The notes under the pieces are model-generated. The model had not been told where the DNA came from and ran no database searches. It saw nothing but the letters and a program-made list of their open reading frames with translations. Source: Anaerolineae bacterium (GTDB taxonomy: Bacteria; Chloroflexota; Anaerolineae; Anaerolineales; Villigracilaceae). From it: 12,623 bases of DNA. This document shows positions 1 to 6,800 of the stretch, piece after piece. Location: positions 1-12,623 of the forward strand of contig RFJH01000064.1 in the NCBI GenBank assembly GCA_003694975.1, given 5' to 3'. The position numbers were made by a program, and so were the translations under genes. Position 1 is the first letter of the stretch. Every line of letters begins with the position of its first letter.

Positions 1-464
1 GCATCGGGCATGTTGTGAAGCAGGTTATTGAGGAAGGTCTCGGCTTCGTTGTGTTCTTGATCCATGTTTGCGCGCTCGCCGATATCTCTCAGGACGTGCT
101 TCGTTCCCAGGAAGCGACCGTCTGCGTCCAGGATAGGCGTGACTTCGATTTCCAGGTCACGCCCTCCCTGGGTGATGCGGATGACCTCGCGCCGTTTTCG
201 ACGGCGCACCCTTTCCAGCGGGCAGGCGGGGATGTAGGTGTCCGTCTGATGGACGGCGCGGTAACATTCTGCGCCCGTGATCTCCCGGCGCGGCGAGCCG
301 ACGAGGGTGGTCGCGGCCCGGTTGCAGCGCACGATGACGGATTGGGCGTCGGTCAGGAAGATGCCGTCCTCATCGTTATCATAGGCGGGGTGCCAGTGGG
401 CGGCAAGGGGGTCTTCCCCGCGTGGTGGAGAGGGAACGGAGGAGCACTTTTTGGAAGAGCACAA
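1..464 (-). CDS. PAS-domain signalling protein, N-terminal part (runs off the left edge)
   Basis: Reading leftwards, an open frame encodes a PAS sensor domain. It starts near DGIFLTDAQSVIVRCN, continues through GSPRREITGAECYRAVH and CPLERVRRR, and ends with the typical closing strand FLGTKHVLRDIGER. A short linker (MDQEHNEAETFLNNLLHNMPD) then looks like the start of a second PAS or signalling module. PAS domains bind small ligands or mediate dimerisation in histidine kinases, GGDEF/EAL proteins and transcription regulators. The output domain lies outside the window, so the class is unknown. The frame is open back to an ATG at 515, but codons 515-465 are AT-rich and unlike the rest, and that ATG has no Shine-Dalgarno. 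I prefer the TTG at 464-462, preceded by AAGGGAG at 482-476, although the 11-nt spacing is long. PAS identity is fairly sure; the start is not. Confidence 0.72.
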   Translation of the reverse strand, partial: MCSSKKCSSVPSPPRGEDPLAAHWHPAYDNDEDGIFLTDAQSVIVRCNRAATTLVGSPRREITGAECYRAVHQTDTYIPACPLERVRRRKRREVIRITQGGRDLEIEVTPILDADGRFLGTKHVLRDIGERANMDQEHNEAETFLNNLLHNMPD

Positions 465-485
465 AAGTTCTGCTTCTCCCTTAGA

Positions 486-511
486 AGTATAGAATGACGC
501 CTTACAGTATA
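486..511 (-). promoter_or_regulatory. Two TATACT -10-like boxes upstream of the PAS gene
   Basis: Read on the minus strand, two identical TATACT hexamers lie 20 bp apart, at 511-506 and 491-486. Each matches TATAAT at five of six positions. No good -35 hexamer sits 17 bp upstream of either; the first has only TCTTTC at 534-529. Initiation from the first box would begin near 499, keeping the AAGGGAG Shine-Dalgarno and the TTG start but excluding the ATG at 515. Moderate to low support. Confidence 0.35.
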
Positions 512-591
512 GCATTTTCTGACGGAGAGAAAGATTACAGTTCTGTTATCTTTTGGGCCTCGCCGTGCCTTTCGGCCCCGAAGCGCATCTC

Positions 592-641
592 GCCGGACGG
601 TAAACCGTCCGGCTCGCGGCACAAAGCCCCTCGGCGGGGCT
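592..641 (+). repeat. Two-hairpin repeat unit 1
   Basis: A perfect 9-bp stem (GCCGGACGG / CCGTCCGGC, loop TAAA, 592-613) is followed after 11 nt by a second perfect 6-bp stem (AGCCCC / GGGGCT, loop TCGGC, 625-641). The stem-spacer-stem layout matches the unit at 687-734, including an 11-nt spacer and the identical second stem. Confidence 0.6.
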
Positions 642-653
642 CGCGGCGCTGTA

Positions 654-673
654 GGGCGGGATTCATCCCGTCC
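654..673 (+). repeat. GTAGG-type palindrome, copy 1
   Basis: After the letters TGTA, a 9-bp inverted repeat (GGGCGGGAT / ATCCCGTCC with one G-T wobble) forms a hairpin with a very short loop. The same GTAGG-plus-palindrome layout occurs at 852-875 and, on the other strand, at 997-1020. It overlaps the 31-bp direct repeat. Confidence 0.5.
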
Positions 674-686
674 GCTCGGCGGAGGC
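656..686 (+). repeat. 31-bp exact direct repeat, copy 1
   Basis: Identical over 31 bp to 1038-1068. It begins GCGGGATTCATCCCG and ends GGCGGAGGC, and lies immediately upstream of a two-hairpin unit in both places. Confidence 0.85.
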
Positions 687-742
687 GCCGGAGGCTGAAC
701 CCTCCGGCTCAGCACATGAAGCCCCTTCGGGGCTGTTTTCGG
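687..742 (+). repeat. Two-hairpin repeat unit 2
   Basis: First stem GCCGGAGG / CCTCCGGC (687-694 with 701-708, loop CTGAAC), then an 11-nt spacer containing AGCACA, then second stem AGCCCC / GGGGCT (720-725 with 729-734, loop TTC) followed by GTTTTC. Positions 707-742 match 896-931 at 34 of 36 bases. The second stem plus T-run looks like an intrinsic terminator, but no gene ends upstream of it. Confidence 0.65.
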
Positions 743-757
743 CTCGCGGGGCGCGCA

Positions 758-819
758 GTCGAAGCGCCTCGCGCAATGGCGTCTCGACTTCGGGTCTCGA
801 TACGCTTCGCTACTCGACC
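758..819 (+). repeat. REP-like imperfect palindrome pair
   Basis: Positions 758-768 (GTCGAAGCGCC) pair with 778-788 (GGCGTCTCGAC) apart from a two-base internal mismatch. Next comes an imperfect palindrome at 793-819, starting GGTCTCGATACG and ending CTACTCGACC. The latter resembles the GGTCTCGATACG...CTACTCGACC family of intergenic repeats seen in high-GC bacteria (from memory; no search was possible). Confidence 0.4.
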
Positions 820-850
820 CTCCGCTCGACGCGATGTCTCGCGCCGGGCT

Positions 851-875
851 TGTAGGACAACCGCTTGCGGTTGTC
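851..875 (+). repeat. GTAGG-type palindrome, copy 2
   Basis: TGTAG leads into a perfect 9-bp stem, GACAACCGC / GCGGTTGTC (856-864 with 867-875), with a TT at the tip. It shares the GTAGGACAA beginning with the copy at 997-1020, which lies in the opposite orientation. Confidence 0.6.
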
Positions 876-895
876 TCGCCCCTCTCGCCGGAGTC

Positions 896-931
896 GCTCA
901 GCGCATGAAGCCTCTTCGGGGCTGTTTTCGG
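896..931 (+). repeat. 36-bp repeat, second copy (partial two-hairpin unit)
   Basis: Matches 707-742 with two substitutions. One of them turns the stem pair C-G into T-G (AGCCTC / GGGGCT, 909-914 with 918-923), so the second hairpin is kept as a wobble pair. The first hairpin of the unit has decayed here to a weak GAG/CTC remnant. It is again followed by GTTTTC. Confidence 0.6.
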
Positions 932-996
932 TCCGCAGGGTGAAGCGCGGGTGAGGCGCCCTGTGCAAGGATGTAGCGCAGGGCTTTGCCTTGCGC

Positions 997-1020
997 GGAC
1001 AGGCCGAAGGCTTGTCCTAC
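997..1020 (-). repeat. GTAGG-type palindrome, copy 3 (inverted)
   Basis: On the minus strand this reads GTAGGACAAGCC-TTC-GGCCTGTCC, a 9-bp stem with one G-T wobble. Its orientation is opposite to copies 1 and 2. Confidence 0.55.
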
Positions 1021-1037
1021 CATCCGCCCCCTGTTGC

Positions 1038-1068
1038 GCGGGATTCATCCCGTCCGCTCGGCGGAGGC
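1038..1068 (+). repeat. 31-bp exact direct repeat, copy 2
   Basis: Identical to 656-686, offset by 382 bp, and again followed directly by a two-hairpin unit (1067-1107). Confidence 0.85.
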
Positions 1069-1107
1069 TGGAGCCTTTGGTTCAGCACACAAAACCCTGG
1101 AGCAGGG
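1067..1107 (+). repeat. Two-hairpin repeat unit 3 (diverged stems)
   Basis: First hairpin: GAGCC-TTT-GGTTC (1071-1083) with a further GCT/AGC extension around a bulged G. After a spacer that also contains AGCACA comes the second hairpin, CCCTG-GAG-CAGGG (1095-1107). Both stems differ in sequence from the unit at 687-734, but the two-hairpin layout and order are retained. Confidence 0.5.
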
Positions 1108-1121
1108 CGTTGAAAAGAGAG

Positions 1122-1127
1122 TACAAT
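1122..1127 (+). promoter_or_regulatory. Possible -10 box for ltaE
   Basis: TACAAT matches TATAAT at five of six positions and lies about 73 bp upstream of the ltaE start. No convincing -35 hexamer is present at normal spacing, so this is only a candidate. It sits just downstream of the last repeat hairpin. Confidence 0.25.
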
Positions 1128-1199
1128 TCGAGGGCCTTTCCCGGCATTGCGGGGCTCTTTCTCCCCCGCCGGGCCGGAGAATGATTTGCGGAGGTTCCG

Positions 1200-2237
1200 A
1201 TGGACTACGTGGATTTGCGTTCGGATACGGTGACCCACCCCACGCCGGAGATGCGTGAGGCGATGGCGAAAGCCGTCGTGGGGGACGATGTGTACGGCGA
1301 GGACCCGACGGTCAACCGCCTGCAAGAGATGGCCGCGGCGATGGTGGGGCAGGAGGCCGGGTTGTTCGTCCCCTCGGGGACGATGGGCAACCTGACCGCG
1401 ATTCTGGCGCACTGCGGGCGCGGGGATGAAATCATCGTGGGGAAGCGGGCGCATACCTTCCTCTACGAGGCAGGGGGCGTCTCGGCGCTGGGCGGTGTGC
1501 ACTCCAACCAGATTATGGAGCAACCGGACGGTTCGCTCGCCCTGGAGGACATTCAGGCGGCCATCCGCGCCGACGACGTACATCAGCCGGTGACGCGCCT
1601 GATCTGCCTGGAGAACACGCACAACCGCTGCGGCGGCACGTTCCAGACCCCGGCGTACACGCGGCGCGTGTGCGATTTCGCCCATGAACGAGGCCTGAAG
1701 GTGCACCTGGACGGGGCGCGCCTGTTCAACGCCGCGACGGCGCAGGGGGTCCCGGCGCGGGACCTGACGGAGGGGGTGGATTCGGTCACGTTTTGCCTGA
1801 GCAAGGGGCTGTGCGCGCCGGTCGGCTCGGTGCTATGCGGGTCGCGCGAGTTCATCGCGCGGGCGCGGCGAATCCGCAAGCAGTTGGGCGGGGGGATGCG
1901 TCAGGTCGGCGTGTTGGCTGCGGCGGGGATCGTGGCGCTGGAGAAGATGGTAGGCCGCCTCGGCGAAGACCACGCGCGGGCGCGGCGACTGGCCGAGGGT
2001 CTGCGCGCGATACGGGGTCTCGTCCTGGACGAGGGGACTCCGGCGACGAACATGGTCTTCCTCTCCCTGGCGGAGGAGGTGCCGTTCACGGCGCGGGAGG
2101 TGGCGGAGAAGATGAAGTCGCTGGGGGTGCTGGTGGGCGTGGTCGGCGAGAGGCGTTTTCGCCTGGTGACGCACTACTGGGTGGACGATGAGGGAGTGGA
2201 AAAAGCGATAGAGGCGTTTCAAGAGGCGCTGGCGTAG
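1200..2237 (+). CDS. ltaE: Low-specificity L-threonine aldolase
   Basis: A PLP-dependent fold-type-I enzyme that cleaves L-threonine or L-allo-threonine to glycine and acetaldehyde in the cytoplasm. The 345-residue protein has the usual family length and begins with the hallmark DLRSDTVTHPTPEM. SGTMGN (59-64) fits the PLP phosphate loop, His85 in RAHTFLYE matches the ring-stacking and catalytic histidine, and Asp171 in HLDGAR would contact the PLP nitrogen. Lys202 in CLSKGLCAPVGS is the expected Schiff-base lysine, and RLVTHYWV near 321 matches a substrate-carboxylate region. A good GGAGG (1190-1194) lies 5 nt before the ATG. The gene stands alone: upstream is the repeat region, and its stop is only 5 bp from the stop of the convergent GGDEF gene, with no clear terminator between. 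The identification is secure from complete catalytic motifs. Confidence 0.95.
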   Translation: MDYVDLRSDTVTHPTPEMREAMAKAVVGDDVYGEDPTVNRLQEMAAAMVGQEAGLFVPSGTMGNLTAILAHCGRGDEIIVGKRAHTFLYEAGGVSALGGVHSNQIMEQPDGSLALEDIQAAIRADDVHQPVTRLICLENTHNRCGGTFQTPAYTRRVCDFAHERGLKVHLDGARLFNAATAQGVPARDLTEGVDSVTFCLSKGLCAPVGSVLCGSREFIARARRIRKQLGGGMRQVGVLAAAGIVALEKMVGRLGEDHARARRLAEGLRAIRGLVLDEGTPATNMVFLSLAEEVPFTAREVAEKMKSLGVLVGVVGERRFRLVTHYWVDDEGVEKAIEAFQEALA

Positions 2238-2242
2238 CCCTC

Positions 2243-3802
2243 TCAGGGACGGGCGATGCGCCAGTGCTCCTCCCGGGGTTCGATCTGGTTGCGACCGCGC
2301 CCTTTGGCGATGTAGAGGCGACGGTCGGCCAAGTCGATCAAGGGAAAGATTTCGTCGGCCTCGTCGGGGAAGACGGCGATGCCCTGGCTGACGGTCGGAG
2401 CGGGGATGGTCTTTCCCTCGCGAGAGTGAATGGCCGTGGCGGCCATGCTTTGCTGGATGCGCCGGGCGACCTGAAATGCCTGCATACCGGTGGCGGTGGG
2501 GAGGGAGATGACGAACTCCTCGCCGCCCCAGCGCCCGATGGCGTCGGTGCGTTTGATGTGCCTGCGGATGATGGCACAGAGACGGCGCAGGATCTCGTCC
2601 CCTGCCAGGTGACCGTAGGTGTCGTTGTAGCGCTTGAAGTGGTCAATATCCAGCATGATCAGGCTGAGCGGGGTGTTGCTCAGGAGGGCCTCATCGGTCT
2701 GCTTTTGGAGCACCTCCAGGAAGTAGCCGTGGTTGTAAACCTGGGTGAGGCTGTCCAGGTGGGATAGTTCTTCCACTTCGGCGTAGCGGAGCGCGTTGTC
2801 CAGGGCGAGGGCGGCGTGCTGGGCGAGGTTCTCGAGAAGTTCCAGGTCGTTGTGGTCGAAGGCTTCGGGGGTGTAGGAGGAGAGGGCGATGATGCCTTTC
2901 AGGCGGGCGGTGGTTATGGGGACGCCTACCCAGGAGAGGCTGGGACGCCGTTTGCCGATCAGGTAGCCGGTGAGACCGACGGGTTTCTCGTCTCGGCGGA
3001 GGTCGGGGATGAGGAGGGGCTTCTGGTGCTCGATCACCCAACCCGCCAGCGTGCTTTTGGTGGGGATGCGCACGGCGTTGAAGTACTCGCCGTCGTCGTA
3101 GAACAAATCGAGGGCGATGTGATCGTCCTGGAGCAGGCCGACGTAGTAACTATCGGCCTCGATGATTTTCTGGATGGTGGCGTTGAGGAGGGATAGCACC
3201 TGTCCCGTTTCCAGGGAGGAGGTGACCTGGCGGCTGAATTCGTGGATGAGTTCCAGGCGGTGGATGCGGTCGGATGTGGCGCGGCTCAGGCGGGCGATGG
3301 TCTCCACGAGGATGACGCCGAGGAGTGGCAGGGCGATGTATTGAAGCCATTGCAGAGGCGTATGTGATGAGGAGCACAGGACGGCGAGTTCGGTGGATGC
3401 GGTGATGGCGATGGCGAGGAAGGCGGCCGCGCGCCCGACCAGGATGGCGATGATGATGACCGCCAGGTCGAGGACGACGTTGACCAGGGGAAGCATTTCC
3501 GCCGGGGCGAGGATGGTGAGGGCGCTCAGGCCGATACCGGTGGTCAGAGCGCCGAGCCATCCCCACAGGTGCCTGCGACGGTGGGCGAGGGAGGCATCCA
3601 GGAAACGAGAGAGTGCGATGGCCAGGACTCCGGCGGCGGAGAAAATGGAGAAGGCGATTTCGTGGGGCAGGAGGTTCCTTCTGGCCGTTACGCCGTGGAG
3701 GGTGATGGCCAGAAGGAGGACCGTGAGGGCCACCAGGGCGGGCATGATGAGAGTGCGTGGCCGCCGGGGGAAAGGGATGCGCGGGGATGGATCGCTCTTC
3801 AT
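2243..3802 (-). CDS. Membrane-anchored GAF-GGDEF diguanylate cyclase
   Basis: A predicted synthase of cyclic di-GMP from two GTP. The 519-residue protein starts with about six hydrophobic segments between residues 17 and 170, then a GAF domain (about 185-340) and a C-terminal GGDEF domain (about 345-508). The active-site loop is GRWGGEEF (GGEEF at 426-430), which is catalytically competent. LDIDHFKRYND supplies the metal-binding Asp385, and LTQVYNHGYF opens the domain as usual. The residues expected at the RxxD inhibitory site read KRTD (417-420), so the product-binding arginine is replaced by lysine. The ATG overlaps the stop of the upstream HD-GYP gene by 4 bp and has no clear Shine-Dalgarno, so translation is probably coupled to that gene. 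The TM region matches no MASE class I can name. The enzyme call is firm; the GAF ligand is unknown. Confidence 0.92.
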   Translation of the reverse strand: MKSDPSPRIPFPRRPRTLIMPALVALTVLLLAITLHGVTARRNLLPHEIAFSIFSAAGVLAIALSRFLDASLAHRRRHLWGWLGALTTGIGLSALTILAPAEMLPLVNVVLDLAVIIIAILVGRAAAFLAIAITASTELAVLCSSSHTPLQWLQYIALPLLGVILVETIARLSRATSDRIHRLELIHEFSRQVTSSLETGQVLSLLNATIQKIIEADSYYVGLLQDDHIALDLFYDDGEYFNAVRIPTKSTLAGWVIEHQKPLLIPDLRRDEKPVGLTGYLIGKRRPSLSWVGVPITTARLKGIIALSSYTPEAFDHNDLELLENLAQHAALALDNALRYAEVEELSHLDSLTQVYNHGYFLEVLQKQTDEALLSNTPLSLIMLDIDHFKRYNDTYGHLAGDEILRRLCAIIRRHIKRTDAIGRWGGEEFVISLPTATGMQAFQVARRIQQSMAATAIHSREGKTIPAPTVSQGIAVFPDEADEIFPLIDLADRRLYIAKGRGRNQIEPREEHWRIARP

Positions 3803-6800
3803 AGTGTGATCAGGTCGTCCATTTTGCCTTCGGCGATCAGTTTCTCGAAAAGGGAAACGATTTGCGGGTCGAACAGGATGCCGGCCTGTTCACGCAGGAA
3901 GCGCAGGGCTTCTTTCGCGGAAATGCGACCTCGATAGGGGCGGTTGCTGGTCAGGGCATCGAAGGCATCGGCGACGGCGAAGATGCGTGCCAGGAGGGGG
4001 ATATCGGTGCCGCTCAGGCCGATGGGATACCCGCTGCCGTCCCAGCGTTCCTGATGGTAGCGGATGACGGGAAGGGTATCTTGCAGGAAGGGGATGTCTT
4101 CCACGATGCGGGCGCCGATTTCGGGGTGCAGGCGCATGATTTTCCATTCATCGGCGCTGAGGGGGCCGGGTTTGTGCAGGATGGTATCGGAGATGCCGAT
4201 TTTGCCGATATCGTGGAGCAGGGAACCGCGTTCCAGTGCTTTGCGTTCTTCAGGGGAGAGGCCGAGCGCCTCGCCCAGGCGGCAGGCAATTTGTGCGACG
4301 CGCCAACTGTGGCCTTCCGTCTCGCGATCGCGGGCATCGAGGGCAGCCATCAGGGCGGCCAGGGTGCGGTCGTAGGTGGTTTCCAGTTCCCGATAGGCGT
4401 TTTCCAGGGCCTGGGCGTGCTGGCGCGATTCCACCAGAAGGAGAGCGCGTTCCAGAGCGATGGTCGCCTGGTTGACCAGGGTTTGCAGGTCGGAGGTGTA
4501 GCGGGAGTTGTTCCAGTGGCTTTCCGAGGTATCCAGCCACAGCGCGCCGTATTTACGTAGAGGGGTCTGGAGGGGGAAACAGAGGCGAATGAGCGAGGGC
4601 TCCGGGGAGAGGATAATGCTCTGGCCGGTCTCCAGGGCCTGGTTGATAATATCCAGAGGATGCTCTTTGCCCCGGTGAGGGCCGCTGGAGTCCATGATGA
4701 GTTCCGCTTCGATGGTTTTCTGGTCGGGGGCGAAGAGGACGATACCTGCGCGGAGGGCGTTGCTCAGTTGATAGGTCGTCTCGGCGATTGTGGCGGCGGC
4801 CTCTTCGGGTTTTTCGGATTGGATGACGCGGAAACTCAACTGGTAGAGCAGGGTGGTGGTGGCGAGGCTGGAGCGAAGTTGCTGGTAGAGCCAGGAACTC
4901 TCGATGGTCGCGGCAGCCTGGGAGGCGAGGAGACCGGCGAGGGATTCGTCGTTCTCGGTGAAGAAGAGTTCGCCGTGTTTGCCGAAGGCCAGAATGGCAC
5001 CGATGGTCAGGCGGCGGAGGCGAATGGGGGTGGCCAGAAGGCTGCGAAAGCCGCTGTGGTCCAGGGTGATGTGGGAGGCGTGGCGGAATTTGCGCAGGTC
5101 GCGCACGCGGAAGGGCTGGGCGGCGTTCAGGGCGGCCTGCAGGAGAGTATCCCGTGCGGGGTCGTTATGGAGCGATTTGAGCAGCGCAGGTGCGTACCCC
5201 GCGTGGGCGGTACGGGTGAAGTTTCGTTCACGGTCGATCAGGATGGCGAAGGTGAAGCGTGCATCGAGCGTCTGGCGGGCGATGGCCGCGATCTCCTGGA
5301 GCGCTTCGGTGGGTTCCCGCAAGGCGGTCAGGGAGATCCCGGCCTGGATCAGGCTGGTCAGGCGGTGGTGGTAAGAGGTGCGCTCCCAGGCGCGCATCAG
5401 TTCTGCCGAGACCGTTTCCACGGTGCTCACGTCCTTGCTGTTGAAAGCGTTCGGGCGCGATTCGGCGAGGATGAGCACCCCTTTGAGATGTCCGTGATAG
5501 ACCAGGGGAACGGCCAGTTCGGAGAGGAAATTCTGACCTTCCAGACTGAAGTGGTCGGGGTCCAGGCGCGTGTCGTTGACGACCTGTGTCTTCCGTTTGC
5601 GGGCTGCCCGTCCCATGACTCCTTTCGAGATGTGCTGGCGGTATCCCGCAGGGACGGTGGCGGCGGCCTCGCCGGCGGTCGCCAGGGAGACGAGTTCGCG
5701 GCGCTCCTCATCGTAGAGCAGGATGGAGGCCAGAGGGCAGTCGAACGCCTGTTGCAGGGTGTTGACGGTCAGTTGCGCCATGACGGGGGGGTCCAGCGGC
5801 GTTTCCAGTTGCTGGCTGAGTTCCCTGAGCAGGGAGAGTTGTGTGGCGCGGCGTTTTTCCACCTCTGCTTGCTGGGAGAGCAACAGGAGTTGTTTTTCCA
5901 GTTGGCGCAGCCGGGAGCGCAGGTGTTGATGGGAAAGAGAGAACGGCTCAATCAACCTGCTGAGACGTTGTCCCAGGGCCATCGGCTGAGGCAGGGTGAG
6001 GCCGTCCGGTCGTTCGGAATCGCCGAGTTGTGCCATCAGGCTGTTGATGGCCATGGCGGCGGTGGCAAGGGCGTAGATGCCGGTGATGCTCATGCCAAGG
6101 CCGAAAAGGAACGCCAGATCGTGGTGAGATGGGGATGTGATCTGGTCGAGCAGGATGGTCAGGATGATGAGTATGGCGGTGAACGCCATGCTCGCCCTGG
6201 TGAAGAGGCGTCTTCCCAGGACGTCCTGAGGTGGCAGAGCGATTTGCTGCCAGGGAATGGCGTCATGGAGCAGCAAAGTGAGGGCGAGCAGGATTGATGG
6301 GAGCAGGATGGGCAGGGAGAGGTTGATGGCGAAGGTCAGGCTCCAGGCCAGCCAGGGGAAGGTTAATGTTGCAAGAAACGGCTTCCGCAGCCCGGAGGTG
6401 GGGACGAAGAAGGCGTACCCTCCGGCAATTCCACCGAGCAGGAAGAGAGCACCGAGGACGGGAAGCCAGGGTGCAGCGGGGGCGTAATGCGGCGAGAGCG
6501 GTGCAGGAATGGCGGCGAGCAGCGCGATGCCGGCAAGCACGTTGACCAGGGAGACCACGCCCAGGAAGACATCCCGCAGATATCCCTCTTCCCTGGCGGG
6601 ACGGCGCAACAGGAACGCCAGGCCGCCAACCGCACCTGCCAGAATCAGGGTCTCGATGACGAAGCGGGCGCGGGCGTACAAAGCGAATAGGATAAATGTT
6701 GCGAGCAAGGGGAAGAGCAGGAGAAAGCGCTCCCTTTCCTTTGATCGGGCGCGCAGGACGGCAGCCAGGGAGGTCAGGCCGCTCAGGTGGAATATGCCGG

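Larger units (their letters stand above)
516..1199. other. Gene-free intergenic region filled with palindromes and diverged repeats
   Basis: This stretch of nearly 700 bp separates the leftward PAS gene from the rightward ltaE gene. Frames are open here on both strands only because of high GC and repeats; their translations are arginine/proline-rich, carry internal repeats and resemble no family. From about 592 to 1107 it is a near-continuous series of stem-loops and repeat copies, annotated separately. Both flanking genes point away from it, so no transcript needs to end here and the hairpins are not explained as ordinary terminators. The last 90 bp hold the presumed ltaE promoter and leader. 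Confidence 0.7.

Noticed and set aside
353..1048. 231-residue open frame on the minus strand across the intergenic region
   Set aside because: Arg/Pro/Ser-rich, contains internally repeated PKTAPK-LH segments caused by the DNA repeats, overlaps the PAS gene start and has no Shine-Dalgarno or family resemblance.
592..1107. CRISPR array
   Set aside because: Repeats are irregular in spacing and sequence, are themselves palindromic, and no regular spacers or cas genes are seen.
494..1258. Several plus-strand open frames (494-943, 951-1184, 986-1258) before ltaE
   Set aside because: They follow the repeats and palindromes, have coding-unlike composition, overlap one another and the ltaE start, and show no domain.
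1017..1706. 229-residue minus-strand frame over the ltaE start
   Set aside because: Antisense to conserved ltaE motifs; His/Arg-rich composition typical of a shadow frame.
4660..6297. 545-residue open frame antisense to the HD-GYP gene
   Set aside because: A GC-rich shadow of a clear multi-domain gene on the other strand; Gly/Glu/Gln-rich with no recognisable motif.
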